Of a DNA stretch of 10,679 nt, positions 4,602 to 10,679 are shown piece after piece; within the stretch, counting starts at the first letter, position 1, and every line of letters starts with the position of its first letter. The notes below the pieces were generated by a model. That model was not told the DNA's origin. It saw nothing but the letters and a program-made list of their open reading frames with translations, and did no database searches. The position numbers and the translations under genes were made by a program. Source of the DNA: an uncultured Collinsella sp. (GTDB taxonomy: Bacteria; Actinomycetota; Coriobacteriia; Coriobacteriales; Coriobacteriaceae); NCBI GenBank assembly GCA_902495085.1, contig CABUWA010000061.1:1-10679 (forward strand), in the 5' to 3' direction.

Positions 4602-7352
4602 TTAGGCGGGACGCTTGGCCTCGAGCTTGGCCTGGGCGGCAGCCAAGCGCGCGAGGGGCACGCGGTAGGGCGAGCAGGACACGTAGTCCACGTCGGCCAC
4701 GTTAAACAGGCCCTTGATGGACTTGGGGTCGCCGCCGTGCTCACCGCACACGCCAAAGTGCATGTCGGGGTTGGTGGCACGGCCCTTCTCGACGGCCATG
4801 CGTACCAGCTCGAGTACTGCCGTATCGATGGTCTCGAAGGGGTTGTCCTTCAGAATCTTCTTATGCATGTACAGCGGGATGAACTTAGCCTCGGCGTCGT
4901 CACGCGAGAAACCGAAGGTCGTCTGGGTGAGGTCGTTGGTGCCAAAGCAGAAGAAGTCGGCATGGTGGGCGATCTCGTCAGCGACCATGCAGGCGCGCGG
5001 CAGCTCGAGCATCGTGCCCACGGGAATATTGAGCTCGACGCCTTCTTCGACGGAAACCTCGGCGATCACGCGCTCGATGACCTCGCGGGTCTGGACATGC
5101 TCGGCCGTGATGGAAACGAGCGGAACCATGATCTCGGGGCGCGGATCGACGCCCTCCTTGATTAGGCGGGCAGCGGCCGTGGCGACGGCGCGAACCTGCA
5201 TGAGCGGCAGATCGCTAAAGACGACGGACAGGCGCACGCCGCGCAGGCCGAGCATCGGGTTGGACTCGATCATGCCGTCGATACGACGCAGGCGGGCGCG
5301 CAGGACGGCAAGCTCTTCCTCGCTGGCGCCGGCGGCTTCCTTCTTGGTGATGGCGACCTCGAGGTCGCGAGGATTATCCAGGAACTCATGAAGCGGCGGA
5401 TCGAGCAGGCGGACGACCACATCGCGACCGGACATGGTCTTGAACATCGCCAGGAAGTCCTCGGTCTGAACCTTGAGCAGGTCGGCCAGGGCCTGCTGCT
5501 TCACGGCCTCATCGTCAGACAGGATAAAGCTCTGGATGATGTTCTTACGGTCGCCTAGGAACATGTGCTCGGTGCGGCACAGGCCAATAGCCTCGGCGCC
5601 AAACTCGAGTGCGAGCTCGGCATCCTCGGGATTGTCGGCGTTGACGCGCACATGGTTGGCATGGCCACAGGTCTCGTCCAGACGAATCTCATCGGCCCAG
5701 GACAGGATAGTGTCCAGATCGCCGGTGAGCTCGGCCGAGACCAGATCAACGGCGCCGTCGACGACGATACCCTGGGTACCGTCGATGGAAATGACATCGC
5801 CCTCGCGCAGCACGCGGTCGATGCCCTCGATACGCACGACCTTCTCGGCGGCGTCGATGTGGAAGCGCTCAACGCCGCAGACACAGGGCGTACCCATGCC
5901 GCGGGCGATAACGGCGGCATGGCTCGTCTTGCCACCGTGGCTGGTCAGGATGCCCTCGGCGGCGACCATGCCCTTCAGGTCGTCGGGGTTGGTCTCCCAA
6001 CGAACCAGAATGACCTTGTGACCCTCGGCGGAACGCGCGACAGCGTCGTCGCTCGAGAACACGACCTCGCCCACGGCGGCACCGGGGCTGGCATTAAGAC
6101 CGCTGGCGAGAGCCTCGTACTTCTTGGAGGCGTCGAACTGCGGGTGAAGGAGCTGGTCGAGTTGCGCGGGATCGATGCGGCTCACGGCCTCTTCGCGGGT
6201 GATCAGGCCTTCCTCGACCATTTCGATGGCGATGCGCAGGGCGGCGGTGGCGGTGCGCTTGCCCACGCGGGTCTGGAGCATCCAGAGCTTGCCCTGCTCG
6301 ATGGTAAACTCGATATCGCACATATCGCGGTAATGATCCTCGAGCGTCAGGAACACGCGCTCGAGCTCCTCACCTGCGGACTCGAGGCCCGGGGTGGTCT
6401 TGAGGTCGGCGATGGGCTCGGTGTTGCGGATACCGGCGACGACGTCCTCGCCCTGGGCATTAACCAAAAAGTCACCGTAGAACTCCTTGGTGCCGTCGGC
6501 CGGATTACGCGTAAAGGCGACGCCTGTCGCAGAGGTCTCGCCCTTGTTGCCAAAGGCCATGGCCTGCACGTTGACGGCGGTGCCGAGCTCGTCGGAGATG
6601 CCGTGCTGTTTGCGATAGATGCAGGCGCGCTCGTTCATCCAGCTGCCAAAGACGGCCTGGATGGCAAGGCGCAGCTGGAGCTCCGGATCGTGTGGGAAGA
6701 CGGGCTTGCCATCGGCGACCTCGAGCTCGGGATACAGGGCGGCATCGACGTTCTCGGAGAAGATGCCCTTAAAGGTCTCGACGAGTTCCTGCAGGTCCTC
6801 GGCCGAAAGCTCGGAATCGACGCGAACGCCGGCGACCAGGCGGGCCTGGGTCAGGGCGTTCTCGAACAGGTCGGCATCGACACCCATGACGACGTTGGAG
6901 AACATCTGGATAAAGCGACGATAGCTATCCCAGGCAAAACGCGGATTCTGCGTCTGCGCGATGAGGCCCTGGACGGAATCGTCATTGAGGCCCAAGTTGA
7001 GGACCGTGTCCATCATACCGGGCATGGAGAACGGAGCGCCCGAACGAACCGACACGAGCAGCGGATCGGAGGCGTCGCCGAGCTTCTTGCCGCAGCGGGC
7101 CTCGAGGTCCGCCTCGGCGGCAACGATCTCATCGAGTGCGCCCTCGGGCCACACGTTGCCGGCACCGGAGTACTCGACGCAAGTCTGGCAGGTAATGGTA
7201 AAGCCACCGGGAACCGGCAGGCCGATACGGCTCATCTCGGCAAGGTTAGCGCCTTTGCCGCCAAGCACGAAGTTCATGGACTTGTCGCCCTCGGTGACAC
7301 AGGTGCCCTGGGCGTCGGTTCCAAAACGGTAAACCCTCTTGCAATCGCTCAC
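4602..7352 (-). CDS. ppdK: Pyruvate, phosphate dikinase
   Basis: PPDK interconverts pyruvate, ATP and phosphate with PEP, AMP and pyrophosphate in the cytoplasm; anaerobes use it in glycolysis or gluconeogenesis. The 916-residue product (somewhat longer than the 874-residue Clostridium symbiosum enzyme) has all three domains. The ATP-grasp part (about 25-385) has GGKG (31-34), SVRSGA (R103), PGMMDTVLNLG, E348, Q360 and R362. The swivelling phosphohistidine domain has GGKTSHAAVIARGMGTPC (473-490, H478). The PEP/pyruvate barrel (about 545-905) has CRTEHM (R593), R648, E783, GTNDLTQ (N806-D807) and CGEHGGDP (C869). The Thr that PDRP-type regulators phosphorylate is T476. The start is a GTG at 7352, supported by GGAAGGGGAAG upstream and by VYRF near residue 7 matching family N-termini. 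The gene follows its probable regulator at 7649-8524 after a 296-bp regulatory gap. Confidence 0.97.
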   Translation of the reverse strand: MSDCKRVYRFGTDAQGTCVTEGDKSMNFVLGGKGANLAEMSRIGLPVPGGFTITCQTCVEYSGAGNVWPEGALDEIVAAEADLEARCGKKLGDASDPLLVSVRSGAPFSMPGMMDTVLNLGLNDDSVQGLIAQTQNPRFAWDSYRRFIQMFSNVVMGVDADLFENALTQARLVAGVRVDSELSAEDLQELVETFKGIFSENVDAALYPELEVADGKPVFPHDPELQLRLAIQAVFGSWMNERACIYRKQHGISDELGTAVNVQAMAFGNKGETSATGVAFTRNPADGTKEFYGDFLVNAQGEDVVAGIRNTEPIADLKTTPGLESAGEELERVFLTLEDHYRDMCDIEFTIEQGKLWMLQTRVGKRTATAALRIAIEMVEEGLITREEAVSRIDPAQLDQLLHPQFDASKKYEALASGLNASPGAAVGEVVFSSDDAVARSAEGHKVILVRWETNPDDLKGMVAAEGILTSHGGKTSHAAVIARGMGTPCVCGVERFHIDAAEKVVRIEGIDRVLREGDVISIDGTQGIVVDGAVDLVSAELTGDLDTILSWADEIRLDETCGHANHVRVNADNPEDAELALEFGAEAIGLCRTEHMFLGDRKNIIQSFILSDDEAVKQQALADLLKVQTEDFLAMFKTMSGRDVVVRLLDPPLHEFLDNPRDLEVAITKKEAAGASEEELAVLRARLRRIDGMIESNPMLGLRGVRLSVVFSDLPLMQVRAVATAAARLIKEGVDPRPEIMVPLVSITAEHVQTREVIERVIAEVSVEEGVELNIPVGTMLELPRACMVADEIAHHADFFCFGTNDLTQTTFGFSRDDAEAKFIPLYMHKKILKDNPFETIDTAVLELVRMAVEKGRATNPDMHFGVCGEHGGDPKSIKGLFNVADVDYVSCSPYRVPLARLAAAQAKLEAKRPA

Positions 7353-7368
7353 GATACTTCCCCTTCCA

Positions 7369-7382
7369 TGCGCTTACGCGCA
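7369..7382 (-). promoter_or_regulatory. 14-nt hairpin before the ppdK ribosome-binding site
   Basis: On the minus strand this reads TGCGCGTAAGCGCA: a perfect 5-bp stem with a GTAA loop, which as RNA is a GNRA tetraloop. It ends 16 nt before the ppdK GTG, next to the GGAAGGGGA site. The same element with one base changed precedes the PDRP gene. Confidence 0.6.
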
Positions 7383-7402
7383 CGACCGTGGTAACGAATC
7401 GA

Positions 7403-7417
7403 CCCGCCAGATGCGGG
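7403..7417 (-). other. GC-rich hairpin in the ppdK leader
   Basis: CCCGC (7403-7407) and GCGGG (7413-7417) form a perfect 5-bp stem with a 5-nt loop, close to the predicted transcript start. It may stabilise the 5' end of the ppdK mRNA; no known riboswitch pattern was recognised. Confidence 0.4.
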
Positions 7418-7427
7418 CCGTGAGGGA

Positions 7428-7456
7428 ACTATACGGCGGGTTTTGAGCGGGCTTAA
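7428..7456 (-). promoter_or_regulatory. Candidate promoter for ppdK
   Basis: On the minus strand, -10 TATAGT (7433-7428, five of six consensus bases) stands 17 bp from TTAAGC (7456-7451), a weak -35. The leader would be about 68 nt. The poor -35 fits a promoter needing an activator, and the phased repeats at 7475-7514 lie immediately upstream. Confidence 0.45.
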
Positions 7457-7474
7457 GCAGAGGATGCGCGGTTT

Positions 7475-7514
7475 GGTAAACGTGCTAAAACTGGCGGTAA
7501 ACGGTAGGTAAAGG
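7475..7514. repeat. Phased direct repeats GGTAAA(C/G)G
   Basis: GGTAAACG occurs at 7475-7482 and 7496-7503, and GGTAAAGG at 7507-7514; the starts are 21 and 11 bp apart, i.e. two turns and one turn of the helix. Reverse-strand GGTAAAG is at 7587-7581 and GGTAACG at 7390-7396. The cluster lies directly upstream of the candidate ppdK promoter and could bind a regulator cooperatively on one DNA face. No known regulator site was recognised. Confidence 0.5.
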
Positions 7515-7545
7515 TGGTTACCTTATGAAGAGACCACTTCAATAA

Positions 7546-7566
7546 ACTTGCAGGTCAAATGCAAGT
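7546..7566. promoter_or_regulatory. Perfect inverted repeat, candidate operator
   Basis: ACTTGCA (7546-7552) and TGCAAGT (7560-7566) are perfect 7-base arms separated by 7 bp, a layout typical of sites for dimeric helix-turn-helix regulators. The centre read on the minus strand contains TTTGACC. It would fall shortly after the start of transcripts from the candidate promoter at 7588-7616, where a repressor would block it. The protein is not identifiable from this window. Confidence 0.45.
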
Positions 7567-7587
7567 AATTTGCTAAATCGCTTTACC

Positions 7588-7616
7588 ATTATCGTGCATT
7601 ATTTTTAGTTAGTCTT
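7588..7616 (-). promoter_or_regulatory. Weak candidate distal promoter for ppdK
   Basis: On the minus strand GATAAT (7593-7588, five of six -10 consensus bases) stands 17 bp from AAGACT (7616-7611), a poor -35. The upstream stretch is rich in A-tracts, which may act like an UP element. The leader would be over 200 nt and would contain the inverted repeat and the phased repeats. Confidence 0.28.
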
Positions 7617-7648
7617 TTTAGACGGGGCTTTTTAGCTACCCCAATAAG

Positions 7649-8524
7649 CTAGCTTTGTTGGGCTCGACGGGCGGCGCGGCGGGCGCGGGCTTCTTGGATT
7701 TCCTCCAAGTGGCTGATGATCTCGGAGGCGCTCTCCTCGATGGCCTTGCCGTCGGTACGTACCACAAAGCAGCCTAGGCGCTTCATGAGCGCACGGGCTT
7801 CCTCGAGCTCGCTGTGCACGCTCTCGGGCTCGGCATAGGAGCCGGCAACGGCACGAGCGTAGTCATCGCCCAAGCGGCTATCGCGAATTTCAGAAATCAC
7901 ATCGACGGTCGAAATCAGGCCGAACAGGCGCATCGGGTCAACCTCGTAAATCGACTTCGGCGGCTCCATGCCATGGGCCAACGGAACATTGGCAACCTTG
8001 TAGCCCTGATAAGCCAGATACATCGACAGCGGCGTCTTGGACGTGCGCGATACGCCCAGCAGCACGATATCGGCACCCGACAAATCGTCGCAACCGCGCC
8101 CGTCATCGTGCTCAACGAAATATTCCATGGCCTCGATACGATGGAAATAGCGGTCATCGGTCCTGTGAATCACGCCCGCGACGCCTTTGGGCGGCACACC
8201 GATGAGCGACGATAGCACGGCGAGCGTCGGACCGATCAGGTCGACCGAACGGATATGCAGCATGCCCAGGTAATCGAGCACGCGGGCGCGAAGCGCCGGA
8301 TCGACAATGGTGTGAAACACGGCAATATCGCGATGGTCGGCATCGACGCGCGGGCCCACAAACGACTCCACCTGCTCCACCGAGGTCACCTTGGGCAGGC
8401 GCAACAAACGAAAAGCCCCTTCATCAAATTGCCCGGACGCCGCAAGCACCACCTCACAAGCGGTATCGCCGAGCGAGTCGGAGATAACGATAACGGTGGG
8501 ACGAGCGGTGACCGGGCAATCCAT
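7649..8524 (-). CDS. yqfL: PPDK regulatory protein, kinase/pyrophosphorylase (DUF299)
   Basis: PDRP-family proteins are bifunctional: they use ADP to phosphorylate, and so inactivate, the active-site Thr of PPDK or PEP synthase, and phosphate to remove that group again. The 291-residue product has the family's hallmarks: N-terminal VIVISDSLGDTACEV (11-25), the basic-acidic GVIHRTDDRYFHRIEAMEYFVEHDDG (117-142), the P-loop-like GVSRTSKTPLSMYLA (157-171), the VPLAHGMEPPKSIYEVDP stretch (180-197), and SRLGDDYA. The tail 278-291 is Arg/Ala-rich. ATG 8524 is supported by AAAGGAG at 8537-8531, 6 nt away. It follows glyS by 34 bp, an order also known in Bacillus (glyQ-glyS-ccpN-yqfL), and precedes ppdK, which makes PPDK rather than PEP synthase the likely target. 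The symbol is that of the Bacillus homologue. Confidence 0.94.
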   Translation of the reverse strand: MDCPVTARPTVIVISDSLGDTACEVVLAASGQFDEGAFRLLRLPKVTSVEQVESFVGPRVDADHRDIAVFHTIVDPALRARVLDYLGMLHIRSVDLIGPTLAVLSSLIGVPPKGVAGVIHRTDDRYFHRIEAMEYFVEHDDGRGCDDLSGADIVLLGVSRTSKTPLSMYLAYQGYKVANVPLAHGMEPPKSIYEVDPMRLFGLISTVDVISEIRDSRLGDDYARAVAGSYAEPESVHSELEEARALMKRLGCFVVRTDGKAIEESASEIISHLEEIQEARARRAARRAQQS

Positions 8525-8537
8525 GCGGGGCTCCTTT

Positions 8538-8551
8538 TGCGCTTATGCGCA
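8538..8551 (-). promoter_or_regulatory. 14-nt hairpin before the PDRP ribosome-binding site
   Basis: On the minus strand this reads TGCGCATAAGCGCA: a perfect 5-bp stem with an ATAA loop, touching the AAAGGAG site and ending 13 nt before the ATG. It differs by one loop base from the hairpin at 7369-7382. With only 34 bp between glyS and this gene there is no sign of a separate promoter or of a T-run that would make it a terminator. Confidence 0.6.
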
Positions 8552-8558
8552 GGCTAGC

Positions 8559-10655
8559 TTACTTTTTGCGGGCAAGCTCACCGATGTTGGCGATGCCGGA
8601 GAAAACGGCCTCGAAGCGGTTGAGCAGCTTAAGGCGATTATCGCGGAGCTGTTCGTCCTTGTCCATGACCATAACCTCATCGAAGAAACGGTCGATGGGC
8701 GCGCGCAGGGCGGCGAGGGCGGCAAATGCGGCCGGGTAGTCCTCGGCAGCAAGGGCAGCATCGACAGCAGTCTGAGCAGCCTCGGAAGCATCGGCAAGCG
8801 CGAGCTCGGCCTCGCCCATCAGGCTGCGGTCGTACTCCGCGCCCAGCTCGGACTTGGAGATATGCGCGGCACGGGCATAGGCCGTAGCCAGGTTGTCAAA
8901 GGTCTCGGCATCGTTCTTGCGGGCCTCGTCGAGGGCGGCGCAGCGGGCGAAGAAGACGGACGGGGCGATGATGTGCACCGCGGAGACGGCAGCAACGGTG
9001 TCGGCCGGGATCTTCTCGTCGCGGGCCATGCTCACCAGGCGGCCATGGAAGAAGTCGCGAACCTGCTGGGCGACTTCGGCGGCGTCAAACTCAATGCCCT
9101 GCTCACTATAGAGCTCGAGCGCAAAGTCGATAAGCGACGTGGGGTCGATCGGCAGGCGGTCGCGCAGGATGTTGATGATGCCGATAGCGGCACGACGCAG
9201 CGCATAGGGGTCCGAAGAGCCGGTCGGGGGCTCGCCGATGGCAAAGATACCGGCGATGGTATCGAGCTTGTCGGCGCAGGCCACGATGCAGCCAGCGGTG
9301 CCCTCGGGCAGCTCGTCACCGGCAAAGCGGGGACGATAGTGATCGCGAATGGCGTGGGCGACCTCGTCGTTCTCCCCCATCGCGGTCGCGTAATAACCGC
9401 CCATCACGCCCTGCTGGCTCGTGAACTCGACAACGGCGTTGGACACCAGGTCGGCCTTGCACAGGTGCGCGGCACGGCCGGCATCGGCGGCAAGGTGGGC
9501 GCCCAGATGAGCCTCGCGGGCAATAGCGAGCGCGAGCTGCTCGATGCGCTCGGACTTGGCGAGCACGCTACCGAGCTTCTCCTGGAAGGCAACCTTGGCC
9601 AGACGCTCACGGAACTCGTCAAGGGAAATCTTCAGGTCCTCCTCGTAGAAGAACTTGGCGTCGTCCAGACGGGCGCGCACGACGCGCTCGTTGCCGTCGA
9701 TCACGCGCTCGGCATTCTCGGGCTTGCTGTTGGAGACGACCACGAACTCACGCGTCAGCTTGCCGTCGCCGTCATAGATCGGGAAGTAGCGCTGGTTGGT
9801 GAGCATGGACTCGCAGATGATCTCGTGCGGGACCTTGAGGAACTCCTCATCGAAGGTACCAACGAGCACCGTCGGCCACTCGCAGAGGTTGATGACCTCC
9901 TCAAAGACCTTCTTGGGCGTATCGACGTGGCAGCCGGGGCGCGCAGCCTCGACCTCGGCGATACCGGCAAGGATGGCCTCGCGACGACGCTCGGCAGAAA
10001 GCACGCCGGCGTCCTCGAGCACCTGCTCGTAGACGGCGGGGCTGGCGACCACATGGTCACCGGGGCCAAGCACGCGATGACCACGCGTGGTATTGCCACT
10101 CGTCACGTCGGCAAACGACACGGGCACAACGTCCTCGCCCAGAAGGCAGCAAATCCAGCGGACCGGACGAACAAAGGTCGCATGCTCGTGACCCCAGCGC
10201 TGAGAGCGGTAGTTGGGCCACTGCAGGCCAGCGATAGTCTTCTCGCACAGGGCCGTCAGGATCGGGGTGGCCGGGGCGGAAGGGATGTTCTTCTCGGCAA
10301 AGACGTACTCACGGCCGTCGGTGTCCTCGCGACGGACCAGATCCTCGGCAGCCACACCGCACTTGCGGGCGAAGCCCTGGGCGGCCTTGGTGGCGTTACC
10401 GTCGGCATCGAAGGCGATGTTGGCCGCGGGGCCGCGCTTGACCTCGTGAACCTCGTCGGTCGCGGTGGCGACGTCGGCAACGAGCGCAGCCAGGCGGCGC
10501 GGGCTCGAGATCACGCGGACCTCGCCGTGGGCCAGACCGGCCTCGTCGAGACCCTTGGCGATCATGGTGCCAAGCTGCTTGACGGCATTGTTCAGCGGTG
10601 CGGAGGGCATTTCTTCCGTACCGATCTCAAACAGGAAATCCTTAGCGTCTGCCAT
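8559..10655 (-). CDS. glyS: Glycyl-tRNA synthetase beta subunit
   Basis: GlyS pairs with GlyQ in the alpha2beta2 enzyme that charges tRNA-Gly; the beta subunit carries tRNA-recognition domains. The 698-residue product has normal family length. Visible signatures are LFEIGTEEMPSAPL (8-21), SSPRRLAALV (50-59), WPNYRSQRWG (146-155) with FVRPVRWI, VPHEIICESMLTNQRYFPI (275-293), QGVMGGYYA (415-423), SSDPYALRRAAIGI (480-493), and the DALR-like anticodon-binding end FFDEVMVMDKDEQLRDNRLKLL (657-678). The stretch 615-652 is very Ala-rich. ATG 10655 follows the probable glyQ stop by 3 nt, with GAGGTG at 10670-10665 as ribosome-binding site. It heads a likely operon with PDRP. Confidence 0.97.
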   Translation of the reverse strand: MADAKDFLFEIGTEEMPSAPLNNAVKQLGTMIAKGLDEAGLAHGEVRVISSPRRLAALVADVATATDEVHEVKRGPAANIAFDADGNATKAAQGFARKCGVAAEDLVRREDTDGREYVFAEKNIPSAPATPILTALCEKTIAGLQWPNYRSQRWGHEHATFVRPVRWICCLLGEDVVPVSFADVTSGNTTRGHRVLGPGDHVVASPAVYEQVLEDAGVLSAERRREAILAGIAEVEAARPGCHVDTPKKVFEEVINLCEWPTVLVGTFDEEFLKVPHEIICESMLTNQRYFPIYDGDGKLTREFVVVSNSKPENAERVIDGNERVVRARLDDAKFFYEEDLKISLDEFRERLAKVAFQEKLGSVLAKSERIEQLALAIAREAHLGAHLAADAGRAAHLCKADLVSNAVVEFTSQQGVMGGYYATAMGENDEVAHAIRDHYRPRFAGDELPEGTAGCIVACADKLDTIAGIFAIGEPPTGSSDPYALRRAAIGIINILRDRLPIDPTSLIDFALELYSEQGIEFDAAEVAQQVRDFFHGRLVSMARDEKIPADTVAAVSAVHIIAPSVFFARCAALDEARKNDAETFDNLATAYARAAHISKSELGAEYDRSLMGEAELALADASEAAQTAVDAALAAEDYPAAFAALAALRAPIDRFFDEVMVMDKDEQLRDNRLKLLNRFEAVFSGIANIGELARKK

Positions 10656-10666
10656 GGCTTACGCCA
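10655..10666 (-). promoter_or_regulatory. Mini hairpin over the glyQ stop and glyS start
   Basis: On the minus strand TGGC-GTAA-GCCA forms a perfect 4-bp stem with a GTAA (GNRA) loop. The glyQ TAA lies in the loop and the A of the glyS ATG is the last stem base, so the hairpin bridges the two reading frames. It resembles the hairpins before PDRP and ppdK but is shorter and may be chance. Confidence 0.35.
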
Positions 10667-10679
10667 CCTCGCCTTCCTG
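10659..10679 (-). CDS. glyQ: 3' end of probable glyQ (GlyRS alpha subunit)
   Basis: One minus-strand frame reads QEGEVA and stops with TAA at 10661-10659, 3 nt before the glyS ATG. glyQ almost always precedes glyS in bacteria with the two-subunit enzyme, and the tight spacing fits. Six residues cannot prove the identity, so the name rests on context. Confidence 0.5.
   Translation of the reverse strand, partial: QEGEVA

Larger units (their letters stand above)
7353..7648. other. Intergenic regulatory region between PDRP and ppdK
   Basis: This 296-bp gap has no credible gene. From the PDRP side it holds an AT-rich block with TTTTTAG three times on the plus strand (7602-7608, 7615-7621, 7629-7635), a candidate promoter, a 21-bp inverted repeat, a group of phased GGTAAACG-like repeats, a second candidate promoter and two GC-rich hairpins in the ppdK leader. 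No good Rho-independent terminator follows PDRP: 10-bp palindrome AAGCTAGCTT (7646-7655) spans the stop and GGGG/CCCC (7624-7642) could pair, but no T-run follows on the minus strand. Some glyS-PDRP transcript may therefore continue into ppdK. Confidence 0.7.

Noticed and set aside
7349..7369. Six-codon mini-ORF (MEGEVS) whose TGA overlaps the ppdK GTG
   Set aside because: It has no ribosome-binding site of its own and its codons are just the ppdK Shine-Dalgarno region; probably chance.
5565..7394. 609-codon open frame on the plus strand opposite ppdK
   Set aside because: It mirrors a GC-rich gene with complete catalytic motifs; the translation is low-complexity Gly/Ala/Leu/Asp with no recognisable domain, as expected of an antisense shadow.
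7542..7592. 16-codon minus-strand ORF upstream of ppdK as a leader peptide
   Set aside because: No ribosome-binding site and no run of regulatory codons; the inverted repeat explains the sequence better.
7640..7662. CCCAA/TTGGG hairpin over the PDRP stop as a terminator
   Set aside because: The stem has an uneven internal loop and no T-run follows on the minus strand.

Overview
The window is a dense, GC-rich stretch of bacterial chromosome in which every supported gene lies on the minus strand, so genes are read from high to low coordinates. The gene order (rplS, rnhB, yraN, comM, dprA) is the one known from Actinobacteria such as Mycobacterium. The two-subunit glycyl-tRNA synthetase and pyruvate phosphate dikinase suggest an anaerobic lineage. 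A gut coriobacterium (Collinsella or a relative) is the best guess, but this is inference from gene content and composition, not from a marker gene.

Layout in the direction of transcription. (1) 10679-7649: the last codons of a probable glyQ, then glyS, then a DUF299 kinase/pyrophosphorylase (PDRP). (2) 7648-7353: a 296-bp regulatory gap with two candidate promoters, a perfect inverted repeat, helically phased direct repeats and hairpins. (3) 7352-4602: ppdK, ended by a 12-bp perfect hairpin. (4) 4601-4392: ppdK terminator region plus a good candidate promoter and structured leader for rplS. (5) 4391-4050: rplS, with a UUCG-capped terminator. (6) 3956-3168: rnhB, with its own strong terminator. 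(7) 2978-38: yraN, comM and dprA, with overlapping stop/start codons. A further gene probably begins at base 23 and runs out of the window.

The genes form two functional blocks. PDRP and PPDK are regulator and target: PPDK interconverts pyruvate and PEP, and PDRP-family proteins switch it by phosphorylating the Thr two residues before the catalytic His. The second block joins a ribosomal protein to nucleic-acid maintenance genes: RNase HII, a nuclease-like YraN, the ComM AAA+ helicase-like protein and the DprA RecA loader, the last two linked to natural transformation.

No wholly new system is visible: all complete genes belong to known families. The least explained material is non-coding. 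It comprises a nearly identical 14-nt hairpin (TGCGCRTAAGCGCA) just upstream of the Shine-Dalgarno sites of both PDRP and ppdK with a shortened relative at the glyS start, the phased repeats and dyad upstream of ppdK, and the twin hairpins in front of the rplS ribosome-binding site. No tRNA, rRNA, CRISPR array, insertion sequence or phage feature was seen.
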